A stretch of DNA of 64,000 bases from an uncultured Prevotella sp. (lineage in GTDB: Bacteria; Bacteroidota; Bacteroidia; Bacteroidales; Bacteroidaceae), in the NCBI RefSeq assembly GCF_937863835.1, contig NZ_CALMHT010000073.1, positions 23,701 through 87,700 of the forward strand. The letters run 5' to 3'. Position numbers and translations under genes: made by a program. Under the pieces are notes generated by a model, which ran no database searches, was not told the DNA's origin, and saw only the letters and a program-made list of their open reading frames with translations. Each line of letters begins with the position of its first letter. Within the stretch, counting starts at the first letter, position 1. Positions 37,892 through 46,753 of the stretch are shown in pieces.

Positions 37892-38617
37892 ATGGAAAAC
37901 TTTAAAGTAATCATAGTAGAAGATGTTCCTTTGGAACTGAAAGGTACCGTAGGTATTTTTAAGAATGATATACCAGAGGCTGAGATAATAGGTACGGCAG
38001 ACAGTGAAATAACCTATTGGCGGCTGATGAAAGAACATAATCCTGATCTTGTGCTTCTCGATCTAGGTCTGGGCGGTTCTACAACTGTAGGAGTCGAAAT
38101 ATGTCGACAGACAAAGGAAACCCGTAAGGAAGTGAAAGTGCTTATCTTTACAGGCGAAATACTGAACGAGAAATTGTGGGTCGATGTACTTGACGCAGGA
38201 GCTGACGGTATTATCCTTAAAAGCGGTGAACTGCTTACCCGTGGTGATGTGCGTAGTGTGATGGAAGGCAAACGTCTCGTGTTCAACCAACCGATATTGG
38301 AGAAAATCGTGGAACGGTTCAAATATACCGTCGATAACCAACTGATCAGTCAGGAGGCATTGGTCAACTATGAGATAGACGAATATGACGAACGTTTTCT
38401 AAGACATCTTGCCCTGGGATATACCAAAGAACAGATAACCAACTTGCGTGGTATGCCGTTCGGCGTAAAGAGTCTGGAGAAGCGACAGAACGAACTGGTT
38501 CAGAAATTGTTTCCTAACGGGAACGGTGGCATTGGTATCAACGCCACACGTCTTGTCGTAAGGGCACTTGAACTGAGAATACTGGATATCGACAATCTGA
38601 CCCCTGATGAAGAATAG
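37892..38617 (+). CDS. response regulator with atypical C-terminal output domain
   Basis: 241 residues: receiver domain (KVIIVEDVPLEL; phospho-acceptor Asp57 in LVLLDLGLGG; Lys of the ILKSGE loop), a linker, and an ~80-residue C-terminal part (DERFLRHLALGYTKEQITNLRGMPFGVKSLEKRQNELVQKLF) whose spacing resembles a LuxR/NarL helix-turn-helix. It is the obvious partner of the preceding double-module kinase, seven base pairs away. Targets are unknown; autoregulation or control of the KDG genes is possible. Confidence 0.88.
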   Translation: MENFKVIIVEDVPLELKGTVGIFKNDIPEAEIIGTADSEITYWRLMKEHNPDLVLLDLGLGGSTTVGVEICRQTKETRKEVKVLIFTGEILNEKLWVDVLDAGADGIILKSGELLTRGDVRSVMEGKRLVFNQPILEKIVERFKYTVDNQLISQEALVNYEIDEYDERFLRHLALGYTKEQITNLRGMPFGVKSLEKRQNELVQKLFPNGNGGIGINATRLVVRALELRILDIDNLTPDEE

Positions 38618-39233
38618 GCGTGAATACATATTGGCTGTCGTCTGTATCATTTTGGCCGTGTTGCAACTGTCGTTGATACTGTTGTCATGGCTGTTGAATG
38701 CAGCCAACGCAGGCAGTATGTCTATACGCAGTATGCTGAGTCCTGAAGGAATCAGGTGGTTCTTCGGCCATTTTGCCGACAATATGGCCACACCTTTGTT
38801 GGTATGGTTGATATTGATAGCCATTGCATCGGGTACTGTCAAAGACAGTGGAATCAATAAGGTGTTGGGGAAACTGTTTCTGCATCGGAGTAACATCCTG
38901 TTCAGGGAAAGGATAGCCCTTTACTTTGTTGCCACCGAACTGATCGGTTGCATCGTCATCATGCTGTTGCTCACCGTCATGCCCCATGCCATATTACTCA
39001 GTGTAAACGGTGAACTGTTCCCCAGCAGTTTCAGTTATAGTATCATACCGGTAACGGCATTCGTCGTAGTATTATTGTCGGTGAGTTACGGATTGCTGTC
39101 TGGAACACTGGGCAGTATCGTCAGTGTCTTCCGTTCGCTTGTATCAGGTATCGCCCGATTCAATTATGTCTGGTTCCTTTATCTGTTGGCCATGCAATTG
39201 TATTGTTCGATACAATTCGTGTTTACATTATAA
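38607..39233 (+). CDS. four-helix membrane protein, AbgT-like fragment
   Basis: 208 residues, about four or five hydrophobic segments (9-32, 55-78, 110-132, 143-165, 180-205). The region MLSPEGIRWFFGHFADNMATPLLVW.. followed by LIAIASGTVKDSGI resembles the amino-terminal part of AbgT/YdaH-type transporters, which are about 500 residues, so this may be a shortened derivative or a signalling relic. Its start overlaps the response-regulator stop by 11 bp, so it is part of the same operon; it overlaps the convergent Nudix gene tail by 6 bp. Function unknown. Confidence 0.65.
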   Translation: MKNRREYILAVVCIILAVLQLSLILLSWLLNAANAGSMSIRSMLSPEGIRWFFGHFADNMATPLLVWLILIAIASGTVKDSGINKVLGKLFLHRSNILFRERIALYFVATELIGCIVIMLLLTVMPHAILLSVNGELFPSSFSYSIIPVTAFVVVLLSVSYGLLSGTLGSIVSVFRSLVSGIARFNYVWFLYLLAMQLYCSIQFVFTL

Positions 39234-39728
39234 AAAGTATTTTCGATATTCATTCTCGAAGTTAGGGGTAAAAACCCCTTTGCCCATGTTGTCCAGTATT
39301 TCCTCCTTACTCCAGAAACGGCCACCGTCCAGTTCTTCTTTGCTTGGCTTTACATCACCGTCATAAATGGTTTTGTGCACATAGACCAGTTCCTTTTCCC
39401 GTTTGCTCTCAAAGACATAGTGTCCAAGAGATTCCGGAACGAAATCAGTGATACCCAGTTCTTCGCCTACTTCTCTTTTCAGAGCTATCTCTATACTTTC
39501 GCCGAGGTCTACATGTCCGCCTGTTGCCGTATCCCATTTGCCCGGTTGAATATCTTTCCATTCCGGACGTTTCTGCAGATATAAGTCACCGTGACTGTTG
39601 AATACATGTAGATGAACTACAGGGTGCAGTATTTTGCTACCGTCGTGGGCGTGTCCTCTAGTTATACTGCCTGTGATATTTCCTTCTTCATCCACAATGG
39701 GAAACTCTTCATTGCTGTTGTCTGTCAT
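39228..39728 (-). CDS. Nudix hydrolase
   Basis: 166 residues with an exact Nudix box, GHVDLGESIEIALKREVGEELGI (spacing G-x5-E-x7-REUxEExGU), in about residues 71-93. The protein opens with EFPIVDEEGNITGSITRGHAHDG, the pattern of the IDI-like/YfcD subgroup. Substrate is probably a nucleotide or other diphosphate; it follows ispE by 12 bp, so an isoprenoid-related function was considered, but the isomerase Cys and Glu residues of true IPP isomerase cannot be confirmed. Confidence 0.87.
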   Translation of the reverse strand: MTDNSNEEFPIVDEEGNITGSITRGHAHDGSKILHPVVHLHVFNSHGDLYLQKRPEWKDIQPGKWDTATGGHVDLGESIEIALKREVGEELGITDFVPESLGHYVFESKREKELVYVHKTIYDGDVKPSKEELDGGRFWSKEEILDNMGKGVFTPNFENEYRKYFL

Positions 39729-39740
39729 TATATTATCTGT

Positions 39741-40571
39741 TTATAATTGTTCCGTTATTGTTCTGCAGTCAGGAAAATCGTTTGCAAGTTGATCGGGAAT
39801 ACGGTCGAAGATGCCGAACATGGCACTGCCGCTTCCCGACATCATGGCGAATACCGCCCCTCTGTCATACAGATGCTGCTTGATAGCTGCCAGTTCAGGA
39901 TAAATGTCAAATATCGGTTTCTCAAAATCGTTGCTTAGATTGTCTTTCCATGTTTCAACCGGTTGTTTTACTACTTCGCGGCAACATATCGCAGGATGCG
40001 CAGGGGCAATCTTGGCGTAGGCGAGAGCTGTCGACACGGCGACAGGTGGTTTTACAACCGCAATATGATAACCAGACAACGAAACATCGGCCGGACGAAG
40101 ACGATCACCGATACCGTCGGCATAAGAAGGTTGCGGATTGATGAAAAAGGCACAGTCGGCACCCAGTCGTGCGGCATACCGGCGCATCTCATCAAGGCTG
40201 AGGCCTAAACCATACTGTCTGTTTAACAAGGTAATGGCGTAAGCGCAGTCGGCCGACCCTCCCCCCATACCAGCCTGCATGGGGATATTCTTATATAGAT
40301 GAATGTGCATTCGGGGCAATTTATAATCATCTGCCAATAGGTTGTACGCCTTGACGACGAGATTTTTCTGGTCGTCGCAGTCGACGGTAGCACCGGTTAT
40401 TTTGATGTCCGCCCGATAGGCAGAAGTAAAACTGTCGTCCATCTCGCACATCTCAATCATGTCATATACAGGCACAGGATAAAAGACTGTTTCTATATCA
40501 TGATATCCGTCAGGTCTTACCCCGACGACATTCAGACCAAGATTAATCTTTGCACACGGTTTGGTTATCAT
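39741..40571 (-). CDS. ispE: 4-diphosphocytidyl-2-C-methyl-D-erythritol kinase
   Basis: GHMP kinase of 276 residues in the MEP isoprenoid pathway, phosphorylating CDP-ME. The N-terminal KPCAKINLGLNVVGVRPDGYHDIET carries the conserved Lys/Asn, MQAGMGGGSADCAYAI is the ATP loop, and MMSGSGSAMFGIF is the third GHMP motif. Promoter on the minus strand at 40594-40601. It shares a transcript with the Nudix gene. Confidence 0.96.
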   Translation of the reverse strand: MITKPCAKINLGLNVVGVRPDGYHDIETVFYPVPVYDMIEMCEMDDSFTSAYRADIKITGATVDCDDQKNLVVKAYNLLADDYKLPRMHIHLYKNIPMQAGMGGGSADCAYAITLLNRQYGLGLSLDEMRRYAARLGADCAFFINPQPSYADGIGDRLRPADVSLSGYHIAVVKPPVAVSTALAYAKIAPAHPAICCREVVKQPVETWKDNLSNDFEKPIFDIYPELAAIKQHLYDRGAVFAMMSGSGSAMFGIFDRIPDQLANDFPDCRTITEQL

Positions 40572-40593
40572 CTTTCTAAAAATTTATTTTGTG

Positions 40594-40601
40594 CAAAGTT
40601 A
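40594..40601 (-). promoter_or_regulatory. -7 element for ispE
   Basis: TAACTTTG on the minus strand, 22 nt before the ATG; divergent from the dnaB promoter 43 bp away. Confidence 0.6.
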
Positions 40602-40644
40602 ATATTTTCTGTCTTAATATGGGTAGAGTGCAAGATATTTTTTG

Positions 40645-40652
40645 TAATTTTG
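40645..40652 (+). promoter_or_regulatory. -7 element for dnaB
   Basis: TAATTTTG, 20 nt before the dnaB ATG; no matching TTG at -33. Confidence 0.5.
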
Positions 40653-40672
40653 TGCGCTAAAGAAAAACAATT

Positions 40673-42190
40673 ATGCCTGAAGAAAATAACAAGAGACAGA
40701 GGAAACCCAAGCAACCCACACCTATTAATAATACTTACGGACATCTGCAACCGCAAGCATTGGATATAGAGAAGGTTGTGCTCGGTGCGATGATGATAGA
40801 TAAGGATGCTTTCTCTATGGTCAGCGAGATATTGAAACCGGAGACATTCTATGAACCGCGCAACCAGATGATTTTCCAAGCTATCCAGACATTGTCGCTT
40901 CAAGAGAAACCAGTCGATATCCTTACTGTTACAGAACAGTTGAAGTCGGACGGCAATCTCGAAGAAGTGGGCGGCCCTGTGTATGTGATGGAACTGGCGC
41001 AGCATGTCGCTTCTTCTGCCCATGTGGAATATCATGCACATATCTTGCAGCAGAAATCACTGGCTCGCCAGTTGATATCATTCGCCAGCGTTATCGAGAC
41101 GAAAGCCTTCGACGATACCGTAGATGTCGATGATCTGATGCAGGAAGCAGAAGGGTCGCTTTTTGAACTGTCGCAGAAGAATATGCGTCAGGATTATACG
41201 CAGATAGACCCCGTCCTGAAACAGGCTTTGCATGATATTCAGAAAGCTGCCGCCCAACAGGACGGACTCAGCGGTACCCCTAGTGGATACACCAAGTTGG
41301 ATGATATTACTTCCGGTTGGCAGAGTTCCGACCTTATTATTATAGCTGGTCGTCCTGCCATGGGTAAAACATCTTTTGCACTGTCAATGGCTAAAAATAT
41401 GGTGGTCGATTATCAGGTGCCTGTTGCCTTCTTCTCGCTCGAAATGAATAATGTGCAACTCGTCAACCGTCTTATATCGAATGTTTGCGAGATACAGGGC
41501 AGTAAGATTATGAACGGTCAGTTGGAAAAAGATGAATGGAATCGTCTGGACAAGAATATGCGCAAACTGGAAGGAGCCCCGTTGTATGTAGACGATACTC
41601 CAGGTCTGTCTATTTTCGAATTGCGTTCCAAGGCCCGTCGACTGGCGAAAGAGAAAGGTATCAAAGCTATTATGATCGACTATCTGCAGCTGATGAATGC
41701 CAACGGTATGCATTTCGGCAACCGTCAGGAAGAGGTGTCTACGATCAGCCGTTCACTCAAGGGACTGGCCAAGGAATTGAATATCCCTGTCATCGCCCTG
41801 TCACAGTTGAACCGTGGTGTTGAATCACGTGAAGGTGCCGAAGGAAAGCGGCCACAGTTGAGCGACTTGCGTGAATCGGGAGCCATCGAGCAGGATGCCG
41901 ATATGGTACTATTTGTCCACAGACCTGAATATTATAGAATCTATACAGACGAAAACAACAGGGATCTGCGCGGTATGGCACAGATCATTATCGCTAAACA
42001 CCGTAAGGGAGCCATCGGTGATGTTCTCCTTCGGTTCCGCGGCGAGTTTACACGTTTCGAAAATCCGGATTCCGATTCATATATACCACCTACAATGGGT
42101 GGAGAAATCCTCGGTTCTAAAGTCAATGGCGGTCAGACGCCTCCACCGGGAGGCGAAGATGTACCGCCAGCTGGACCGTTACCGTTCTAA
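40673..42190 (+). CDS. dnaB: replicative DNA helicase
   Basis: 505 residues, hexameric 5'-3' helicase of the replication fork. An N-terminal DnaB domain (EKVVLGAMMIDKDAFSMV ... EILKPETFY) precedes the RecA-like domain with Walker A GRPAMGKTSFALSMA, Walker B AIMIDYLQLM, and the sensor region IALSQLNRGVESR. A Pro/Gly-rich tail ends the protein. No intein. The SGNH hydrolase frame begins at the stop codon (TAATG). Confidence 0.97.
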   Translation: MPEENNKRQRKPKQPTPINNTYGHLQPQALDIEKVVLGAMMIDKDAFSMVSEILKPETFYEPRNQMIFQAIQTLSLQEKPVDILTVTEQLKSDGNLEEVGGPVYVMELAQHVASSAHVEYHAHILQQKSLARQLISFASVIETKAFDDTVDVDDLMQEAEGSLFELSQKNMRQDYTQIDPVLKQALHDIQKAAAQQDGLSGTPSGYTKLDDITSGWQSSDLIIIAGRPAMGKTSFALSMAKNMVVDYQVPVAFFSLEMNNVQLVNRLISNVCEIQGSKIMNGQLEKDEWNRLDKNMRKLEGAPLYVDDTPGLSIFELRSKARRLAKEKGIKAIMIDYLQLMNANGMHFGNRQEEVSTISRSLKGLAKELNIPVIALSQLNRGVESREGAEGKRPQLSDLRESGAIEQDADMVLFVHRPEYYRIYTDENNRDLRGMAQIIIAKHRKGAIGDVLLRFRGEFTRFENPDSDSYIPPTMGGEILGSKVNGGQTPPPGGEDVPPAGPLPF

Positions 42191-42210
42191 TGATAAAATA
42201 CAATCCACTG

Positions 42211-42897
42211 ATGAAAAAAAATATAATCATAACAATGTTAGTTGTCCTTGCTTCAACTTATGTACAGGGACAGAATATTTCGATACTGGGTGATTCTTAT
42301 TCCACATACGAAGGTTATCTCACCCCCAATACCAATGAAGTGTGGTATTATGCAAAGAATGGTGATAAGAAAACGGATGTCACCAGTGTCACCCAGACAT
42401 GGTGGTGGAAGTATATCAAAGAAAACAGGTACAAACTGTGTGTCAACAATTCATATTCGGGAGCTACCATATCTTACACGGGCTATGATGGCAACGACTA
42501 TTCGGCCCGTTCGTTTATCACACGTATGGACAACCTCGGGTGCCCCGACATCATCTTCGTGTTCGGTGCCACCAACGACAGTTGGGCAGGTTCCCCGATA
42601 GGAGAGTATAAATATGCCGGTCAGACCAAGGGCGACCTGTATGCATTCCGCCCTGCCATGGCCTATCTGATGGAACATCTTCAATACAGATATCCCAATG
42701 TGAAGATATACTTCCTCATCAATGACGGACTGAGCAACGATATCACCACATCCGTAAAAACGATATGTGACCACTATAAAATTCAATATATACAGTTGCA
42801 TGACATCGACAAGATGAGCGGTCATCCGTCGGTCAAGGGACACAAACAGATAGCCGAACAGATAGAAGAGGTGCTGAATAAAGACAAAAACGACTGA
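42211..42897 (+). CDS. secreted SGNH/GDSL hydrolase
   Basis: About 228 residues with a signal peptide (KNIIITMLVVLASTYVQGQ). The GDSYS block I supplies the catalytic Ser, FGATNDSW is block III with Gly and Asn of the oxyanion hole, and HPSVKGHKQIA is block V with the catalytic His. It probably removes ester groups (acetyl or similar) from carbohydrates or peptidoglycan in the periplasm. A frame start at 42190 overlaps the dnaB stop as TAATG; the internal ATG at 42211 gives a cleaner signal peptide. A terminator follows at 42927. Confidence 0.86.
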   Translation: MKKNIIITMLVVLASTYVQGQNISILGDSYSTYEGYLTPNTNEVWYYAKNGDKKTDVTSVTQTWWWKYIKENRYKLCVNNSYSGATISYTGYDGNDYSARSFITRMDNLGCPDIIFVFGATNDSWAGSPIGEYKYAGQTKGDLYAFRPAMAYLMEHLQYRYPNVKIYFLINDGLSNDITTSVKTICDHYKIQYIQLHDIDKMSGHPSVKGHKQIAEQIEEVLNKDKND

Positions 42898-42926
42898 ACA
42901 ACTTATTTAAAATAAGTAATTGATGG

Positions 42927-42953
42927 CTAAAAATTGAAAATTGTTAGTTTTTT
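42927..42953 (+). terminator. intrinsic terminator after SGNH hydrolase
   Basis: 9-bp A/T-rich stem with one mismatch (CTAAAAATT, loop GAA, AATTGTTAG) followed by TTTTTT. It separates the dnaB transcript from the leu leader. Confidence 0.7.
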
Positions 42954-42974
42954 AATTAAAAAAGTATCAATTTC

Positions 42975-43006
42975 TTTGTTTTGTTCGGGAAAAATAATTA
43001 ACTTTG
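42975..43006 (+). promoter_or_regulatory. promoter of leucine operon
   Basis: TTTG at 42975-42978, 20-nt gap, TAACTTTG at 42999-43006. Transcription should start about 43013, just before the leader peptide. Confidence 0.78.
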
Positions 43007-43030
43007 CATCCGAATTAAAGAATGGAACAG

Positions 43031-43111
43031 ATGAAACGTACAAATTTGCTACACATTATTATTAGCCTACGACTACAGCGAGTGGCCGGAAGTGAAGATG
43101 TGTGCTTATAG
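43031..43111 (+). CDS. leader peptide of the leucine operon attenuator
   Basis: A 26-residue frame (ATG 43031, stop TAG 43109-43111; an in-frame ATG at 43022 would add three residues). It reads MKRTNLLHIIISLRLQRV, then a short tail. Between residues 6 and 15 are four Leu (TTG, CTA, CTA, CTA) and three Ile codons, with Val at residue 18. No comparable protein function is expected: its role is for ribosome stalling on these codons to report charged tRNA levels. It lies between the promoter and an antiterminator/terminator pair, exactly the arrangement of classical amino-acid attenuators. Confidence 0.82.
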   Translation: MKRTNLLHIIISLRLQRVAGSEDVCL

Positions 43112-43169
43112 CAATGTATGTAAGATGATACAAGAGCCTTTCTCACTTCCAGGTGTGAAAGGTTTTTTT
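43088..43169 (+). promoter_or_regulatory. transcription attenuator (antiterminator and intrinsic terminator)
   Basis: Terminator: arms 43137-43146 and 43153-43162 (one T-T mismatch) followed by TTTTTTT. Competing arm: GGAAGTGA at 43088-43095, inside the last third of the leader peptide, is exactly complementary to TCACTTCC at 43143-43150, which is the 5' arm and loop of the terminator. A ribosome stalled at the Leu/Ile codons leaves the 43088 arm free to block termination; a ribosome reaching the stop at 43111 covers it. Translation-coupled attenuation of the leu operon by branched-chain aminoacyl-tRNA supply follows by inference. Confidence 0.8.
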
Positions 43170-43206
43170 ATAGTGTATAAGTCGAACATTAAAATAAGAT
43201 ATAACA

Positions 43207-44706
43207 ATGAGTGACAGATTATTTATTTTTGATACAACGCTCCGCGACGGCGAACAGGTGCCCGGATGCCAGTTGAATACAGTTGAAAAGATTCAGGTGG
43301 CAAAGCAGTTGGAACAGTTAGGTGTAGATGTCATCGAGGCAGGTTTTCCCATATCCAGTCCGGGTGACTTCAATTCGGTAATAGAAATTTCAAAGGCAGT
43401 GACATGGCCCACTATTTGTGCCCTTACCCGTGCCGTTGAAAAAGATATAGATGTAGCGGCGGAATCCCTGAAATATGCCAAGCATAAGAGAATTCATACA
43501 GGTATCGGAACAAGCGACTCACATATTAAGTATAAGTTTAACAGCAACCGCGAAGAAATCATCGAGCGTGCTGTGGCAGCAGTGAAATATGCGAAGAAGT
43601 ATGTTGAAGATGTAGAGTTTTACGCCGAGGATGCCGGTCGTACAGACAATGAATATCTTGCCCGTGTGGTAGAGGCTGTCATCAAAGCCGGTGCCACGGT
43701 AGTCAACATTCCCGATACCACGGGTTACTGTCTTCCTGCCGACTATGGTGATAAGATCAAATATTTGATGGAGCATGTCGACGGTATCGACAAGGCCACC
43801 ATCTCCACCCACTGTCATAACGACCTGGGTATGGCTACAGCCAACACCTTCAGCGGTGTCCTCAACGGAGCCCGTCAGGTAGAGGTTACGATCAACGGTA
43901 TCGGCGAACGTGCCGGTAATACATCCCTGGAGGAGATAGCCATGATTCTGAAATGTCATAAATATCTGGGCATCGATACGAACATCAACACCACAAAGAT
44001 TTATCCTACCAGTCGGATGGTATCCAGTCTGATGAATATGCCAGTACAGGCCAACAAGGCCATTGTGGGCCGTAATGCATTTGCTCATTCCAGTGGTATA
44101 CATCAGGACGGCGTATTGAAGAATGCCACCACTTATGAGATTATGAACCCGAAGGATGTGGGATTGGATGACAATTCAATCGTACTGACAGCGCGTAGCG
44201 GCAGGGCAGCGCTGAAATATCGCCTGAATGTACTCGGTGTGAAGGTCGAGGACGAAGATAAGGTAGACAAGATTTATCAGAACTTCCTGAAACTGGCCGA
44301 CAGAAAGAAGGAAGTCAATGATGATGATATCTTGATGTTGGCAGGTGCCGATGCAGCCGAAGCACATTCCGTCAAACTCGATTTTCTGCAGGTTACCACA
44401 GGTATGGGTGTGAAGAGCGTGGCAAGTATCGGACTGGATATTTCTGGTCAGAAATTCGAAGAGGCGTCGACCGGAAACGGTCCTGTGGATGCTGCCATCC
44501 GCGCCATGAAGAAGATCATCCAGAAACAGATGACACTGAAAGAGTTTACCATCCAGGCTATCAGCAAAGGTTCCGACGATGTAGGCAAGGTTCACATGCA
44601 GGTCGAATACGACGGTAACGTCTATTACGGTTTCGGTGCCAATACCGATATCGTTACGGCATCTGTAGAAGCCTACATAGATTGTATCAACAAGTTTAGA
44701 AAATAA
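43207..44706 (+). CDS. leuA: 2-isopropylmalate synthase
   Basis: 499 residues. The first committed step to leucine: acetyl-CoA + 2-ketoisovalerate to 2-isopropylmalate. [16 protein letters not shown] is the metal-binding HMGL-type signature, [16 protein letters not shown] the second, and [14 protein letters not shown] follows; the C-terminal LeuA dimer/regulatory domain (about 390-499) allows leucine feedback. First gene of the operon, 96 bp after the leader stop. Confidence 0.95.
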   Translation: MSDRLFIFDTTLRDGEQVPGCQLNTVEKIQVAKQLEQLGVDVIEAGFPISSPGDFNSVIEISKAVTWPTICALTRAVEKDIDVAAESLKYAKHKRIHTGIGTSDSHIKYKFNSNREEIIERAVAAVKYAKKYVEDVEFYAEDAGRTDNEYLARVVEAVIKAGATVVNIPDTTGYCLPADYGDKIKYLMEHVDGIDKATISTHCHNDLGMATANTFSGVLNGARQVEVTINGIGERAGNTSLEEIAMILKCHKYLGIDTNINTTKIYPTSRMVSSLMNMPVQANKAIVGRNAFAHSSGIHQDGVLKNATTYEIMNPKDVGLDDNSIVLTARSGRAALKYRLNVLGVKVEDEDKVDKIYQNFLKLADRKKEVNDDDILMLAGADAAEAHSVKLDFLQVTTGMGVKSVASIGLDISGQKFEEASTGNGPVDAAIRAMKKIIQKQMTLKEFTIQAISKGSDDVGKVHMQVEYDGNVYYGFGANTDIVTASVEAYIDCINKFRK

Positions 44707-44719
44707 CAACAGAAAAATT

Positions 44720-46114
44720 ATGAATACATTATTTGACAAGATATGGGATAAACATGTAGTCCAGATTGTAGAAGACGGACCTACACAATTATATATCGAC
44801 CGTTTGTATTGCCATGAGGTGACTTCACCGCAGGCATTCGACGGAATGAGGGCAAGAGGACTGAAATGTTATCGTCCGAAACAGATTTACTGTATGCCCG
44901 ACCACAATACGCCTACGCACGATCAGGATCAACCGATACAGGATCCGATATCCAAAAAGCAGGTCGACACATTGGAGCGAAATGCCAAAGAGTTCGGTTT
45001 GTCTTATTACGGTATGCTGTCCCCCGATAATGGTATCATCCATGTCGTCGGACCGGAGAAAGGACTCTCTTTGCCGGGTATGACAATCGTCTGCGGCGAC
45101 TCGCATACTTCCACTCATGGAGCGGTAGGTGCCGTGGCTTTCGGTATCGGAACAAGTGAGGTGGAGATGGTGATGGCTTCGCAGTGCATCCTGCAGTCCA
45201 AACCGAAATCAATGCGGATCAATATCAATGGTACACTGTCCAAGGGTGTGACGGCTAAGGATGTTGCCTTGTTCCTCATGTCCCGTCTTACCACATCCGG
45301 TGCTACCGGCTATTTCGTGGAGTATTCGGGTTCAGTTGTGAAGGACATGTCGATGGAAGGCCGTCTTACCTTGTGTAATCTGTCTATAGAGATGGGATCA
45401 CGTGGCGGTTTTGTCGCACCTGATGAGAAGACATTCGAATATCTGAAAGGACGCGAATTTTCTCCTAAAGGTGCAGAGTGGGACAAGGCTGTCGCATATT
45501 GGAAGACATTGAAGAGCGGTGATGATGCCGTGTTCGACAAAGAACTGAATTTCGATGCCAAGGATATAGAACCGCGCATCACATTCGGTACCAATCCTGG
45601 TATGGGTATCGGTATCACCGAAAGTGTGCCTACGCTCGATACAATCGATGAGTCGGGACAGGCTTCTTTTAAGAAATCACTGCAATATATGGGTTTTGCA
45701 CCCGGTGAGAAATTACTCGGTCATCAGATCGACTATGTGTTCCTCGGTGCTTGCACTAACGGCCGTATCGAAGATTTCCGTGCGTTCGCATCTATCGTGA
45801 AAGGAAAGAAGAAGGCCGATCATGTGATAGCATGGTTGGTACCTGGATCATGGGCTGTTGACAAACAGATTCGTGAAGAGGGACTTGACAAGGTGATCGA
45901 GGCAGCCGGTTTTGCTATCCGTCAACCGGGATGTTCAGCTTGTCTGGCCATGAACGATGATAAGATTCCTGCAGGCAAATACTCGGTATCTACGAGCAAC
46001 CGCAATTTTGAAGGCCGTCAGGGACCAGGTGCCCGCACCATTCTTGCCAGTCCGTTGGTTGCAGCCGCAGCCGCAGTGACAGGCGTCATAACAGATCCGA
46101 GAGAATTAATGTAA
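44720..46114 (+). CDS. leuC: 3-isopropylmalate dehydratase large subunit
   Basis: 464 residues, aconitase family. Together with LeuD isomerises 2- to 3-isopropylmalate. Cluster cysteines are visible in [11 protein letters not shown] and the paired GCSACLAMN; the substrate loop [23 protein letters not shown] and NRNFEGRQG follow the family pattern. Lies 13 bp after leuA. Confidence 0.97.
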   Translation: MNTLFDKIWDKHVVQIVEDGPTQLYIDRLYCHEVTSPQAFDGMRARGLKCYRPKQIYCMPDHNTPTHDQDQPIQDPISKKQVDTLERNAKEFGLSYYGMLSPDNGIIHVVGPEKGLSLPGMTIVCGDSHTSTHGAVGAVAFGIGTSEVEMVMASQCILQSKPKSMRININGTLSKGVTAKDVALFLMSRLTTSGATGYFVEYSGSVVKDMSMEGRLTLCNLSIEMGSRGGFVAPDEKTFEYLKGREFSPKGAEWDKAVAYWKTLKSGDDAVFDKELNFDAKDIEPRITFGTNPGMGIGITESVPTLDTIDESGQASFKKSLQYMGFAPGEKLLGHQIDYVFLGACTNGRIEDFRAFASIVKGKKKADHVIAWLVPGSWAVDKQIREEGLDKVIEAAGFAIRQPGCSACLAMNDDKIPAGKYSVSTSNRNFEGRQGPGARTILASPLVAAAAAVTGVITDPRELM

Positions 46115-46162
46115 TATTTAATGATCTGGCATTTTCAATGTCAGGTGATAAAAGATGAAACA

Positions 46163-46753
46163 ATGAAACAGAAATTCAATGTAATAACAAGTACATGTAT
46201 TCCTCTCCCTTTGGAGAATGTGGATACAGACCAGATAATACCGGCCCGTTTTCTGAAGGCTACCGACAAAAAAGGTTTCGGAGACAATCTGTTCCGCGAC
46301 TGGAGATATGATAAGGATGGCAATCTGAAGAAAGATTTCGTGCTCAACGATCCCACATACAGTGGATGTATCCTTGTTGCCGGTAAAAACTTCGGTTCGG
46401 GCAGCAGTCGTGAACATGCCGCATGGGCGATAGCAGGTTATGGATTCAGAGTTGTCATCAGCAGTTTCTTTGCTGATATTCACAAGAACAACGAACTGAA
46501 CAATTTCGTACTGCCTGTCGTCGTATCCGAAACATTCCTTGGCGAACTGTTCGACAGTATCCACAACAATCCCAAGACGGAAGTGGAAGTGGATCTTCCC
46601 AACCAGACAGTAACCAACAAGGCTACAGGGAAAAGTGAGAAGTTTGAAATCAACGGATACAAGAAACATTGTCTGATGAACGGTCTGGATGATATCGACT
46701 ATTTGTTGCAAAACAAGGATAAAATAGAAGAATGGGAAACGAAAAACAAGTAA
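46163..46753 (+). CDS. leuD: 3-isopropylmalate dehydratase small subunit
   Basis: 196 residues, the swivelling domain partner of LeuC. NVDTDQIIPARFL and GKNFGSGSSREHAAWAI are the diagnostic motifs. I choose the ATG at 46163 (MKQKFNV); the frame can be extended to 46121 but that stretch is non-homologous leader. It overlaps the start of the next gene by 22 bp, implying translational coupling. Confidence 0.94.
   Translation: MKQKFNVITSTCIPLPLENVDTDQIIPARFLKATDKKGFGDNLFRDWRYDKDGNLKKDFVLNDPTYSGCILVAGKNFGSGSSREHAAWAIAGYGFRVVISSFFADIHKNNELNNFVLPVVVSETFLGELFDSIHNNPKTEVEVDLPNQTVTNKATGKSEKFEINGYKKHCLMNGLDDIDYLLQNKDKIEEWETKNK

Noticed and set aside
42898-43206. Riboswitch or sRNA upstream of leuA
   Set aside because: All of the structure is explained by terminator 42927-42953, promoter, leader peptide and attenuator; no T-box specifier/antiterminator sequence is seen.
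43519-44103. 194-codon minus frame in leuA, and similar frames in leuC, leuD and the citramalate synthase paralog
   Set aside because: Antisense of well-supported genes with no independent motif.
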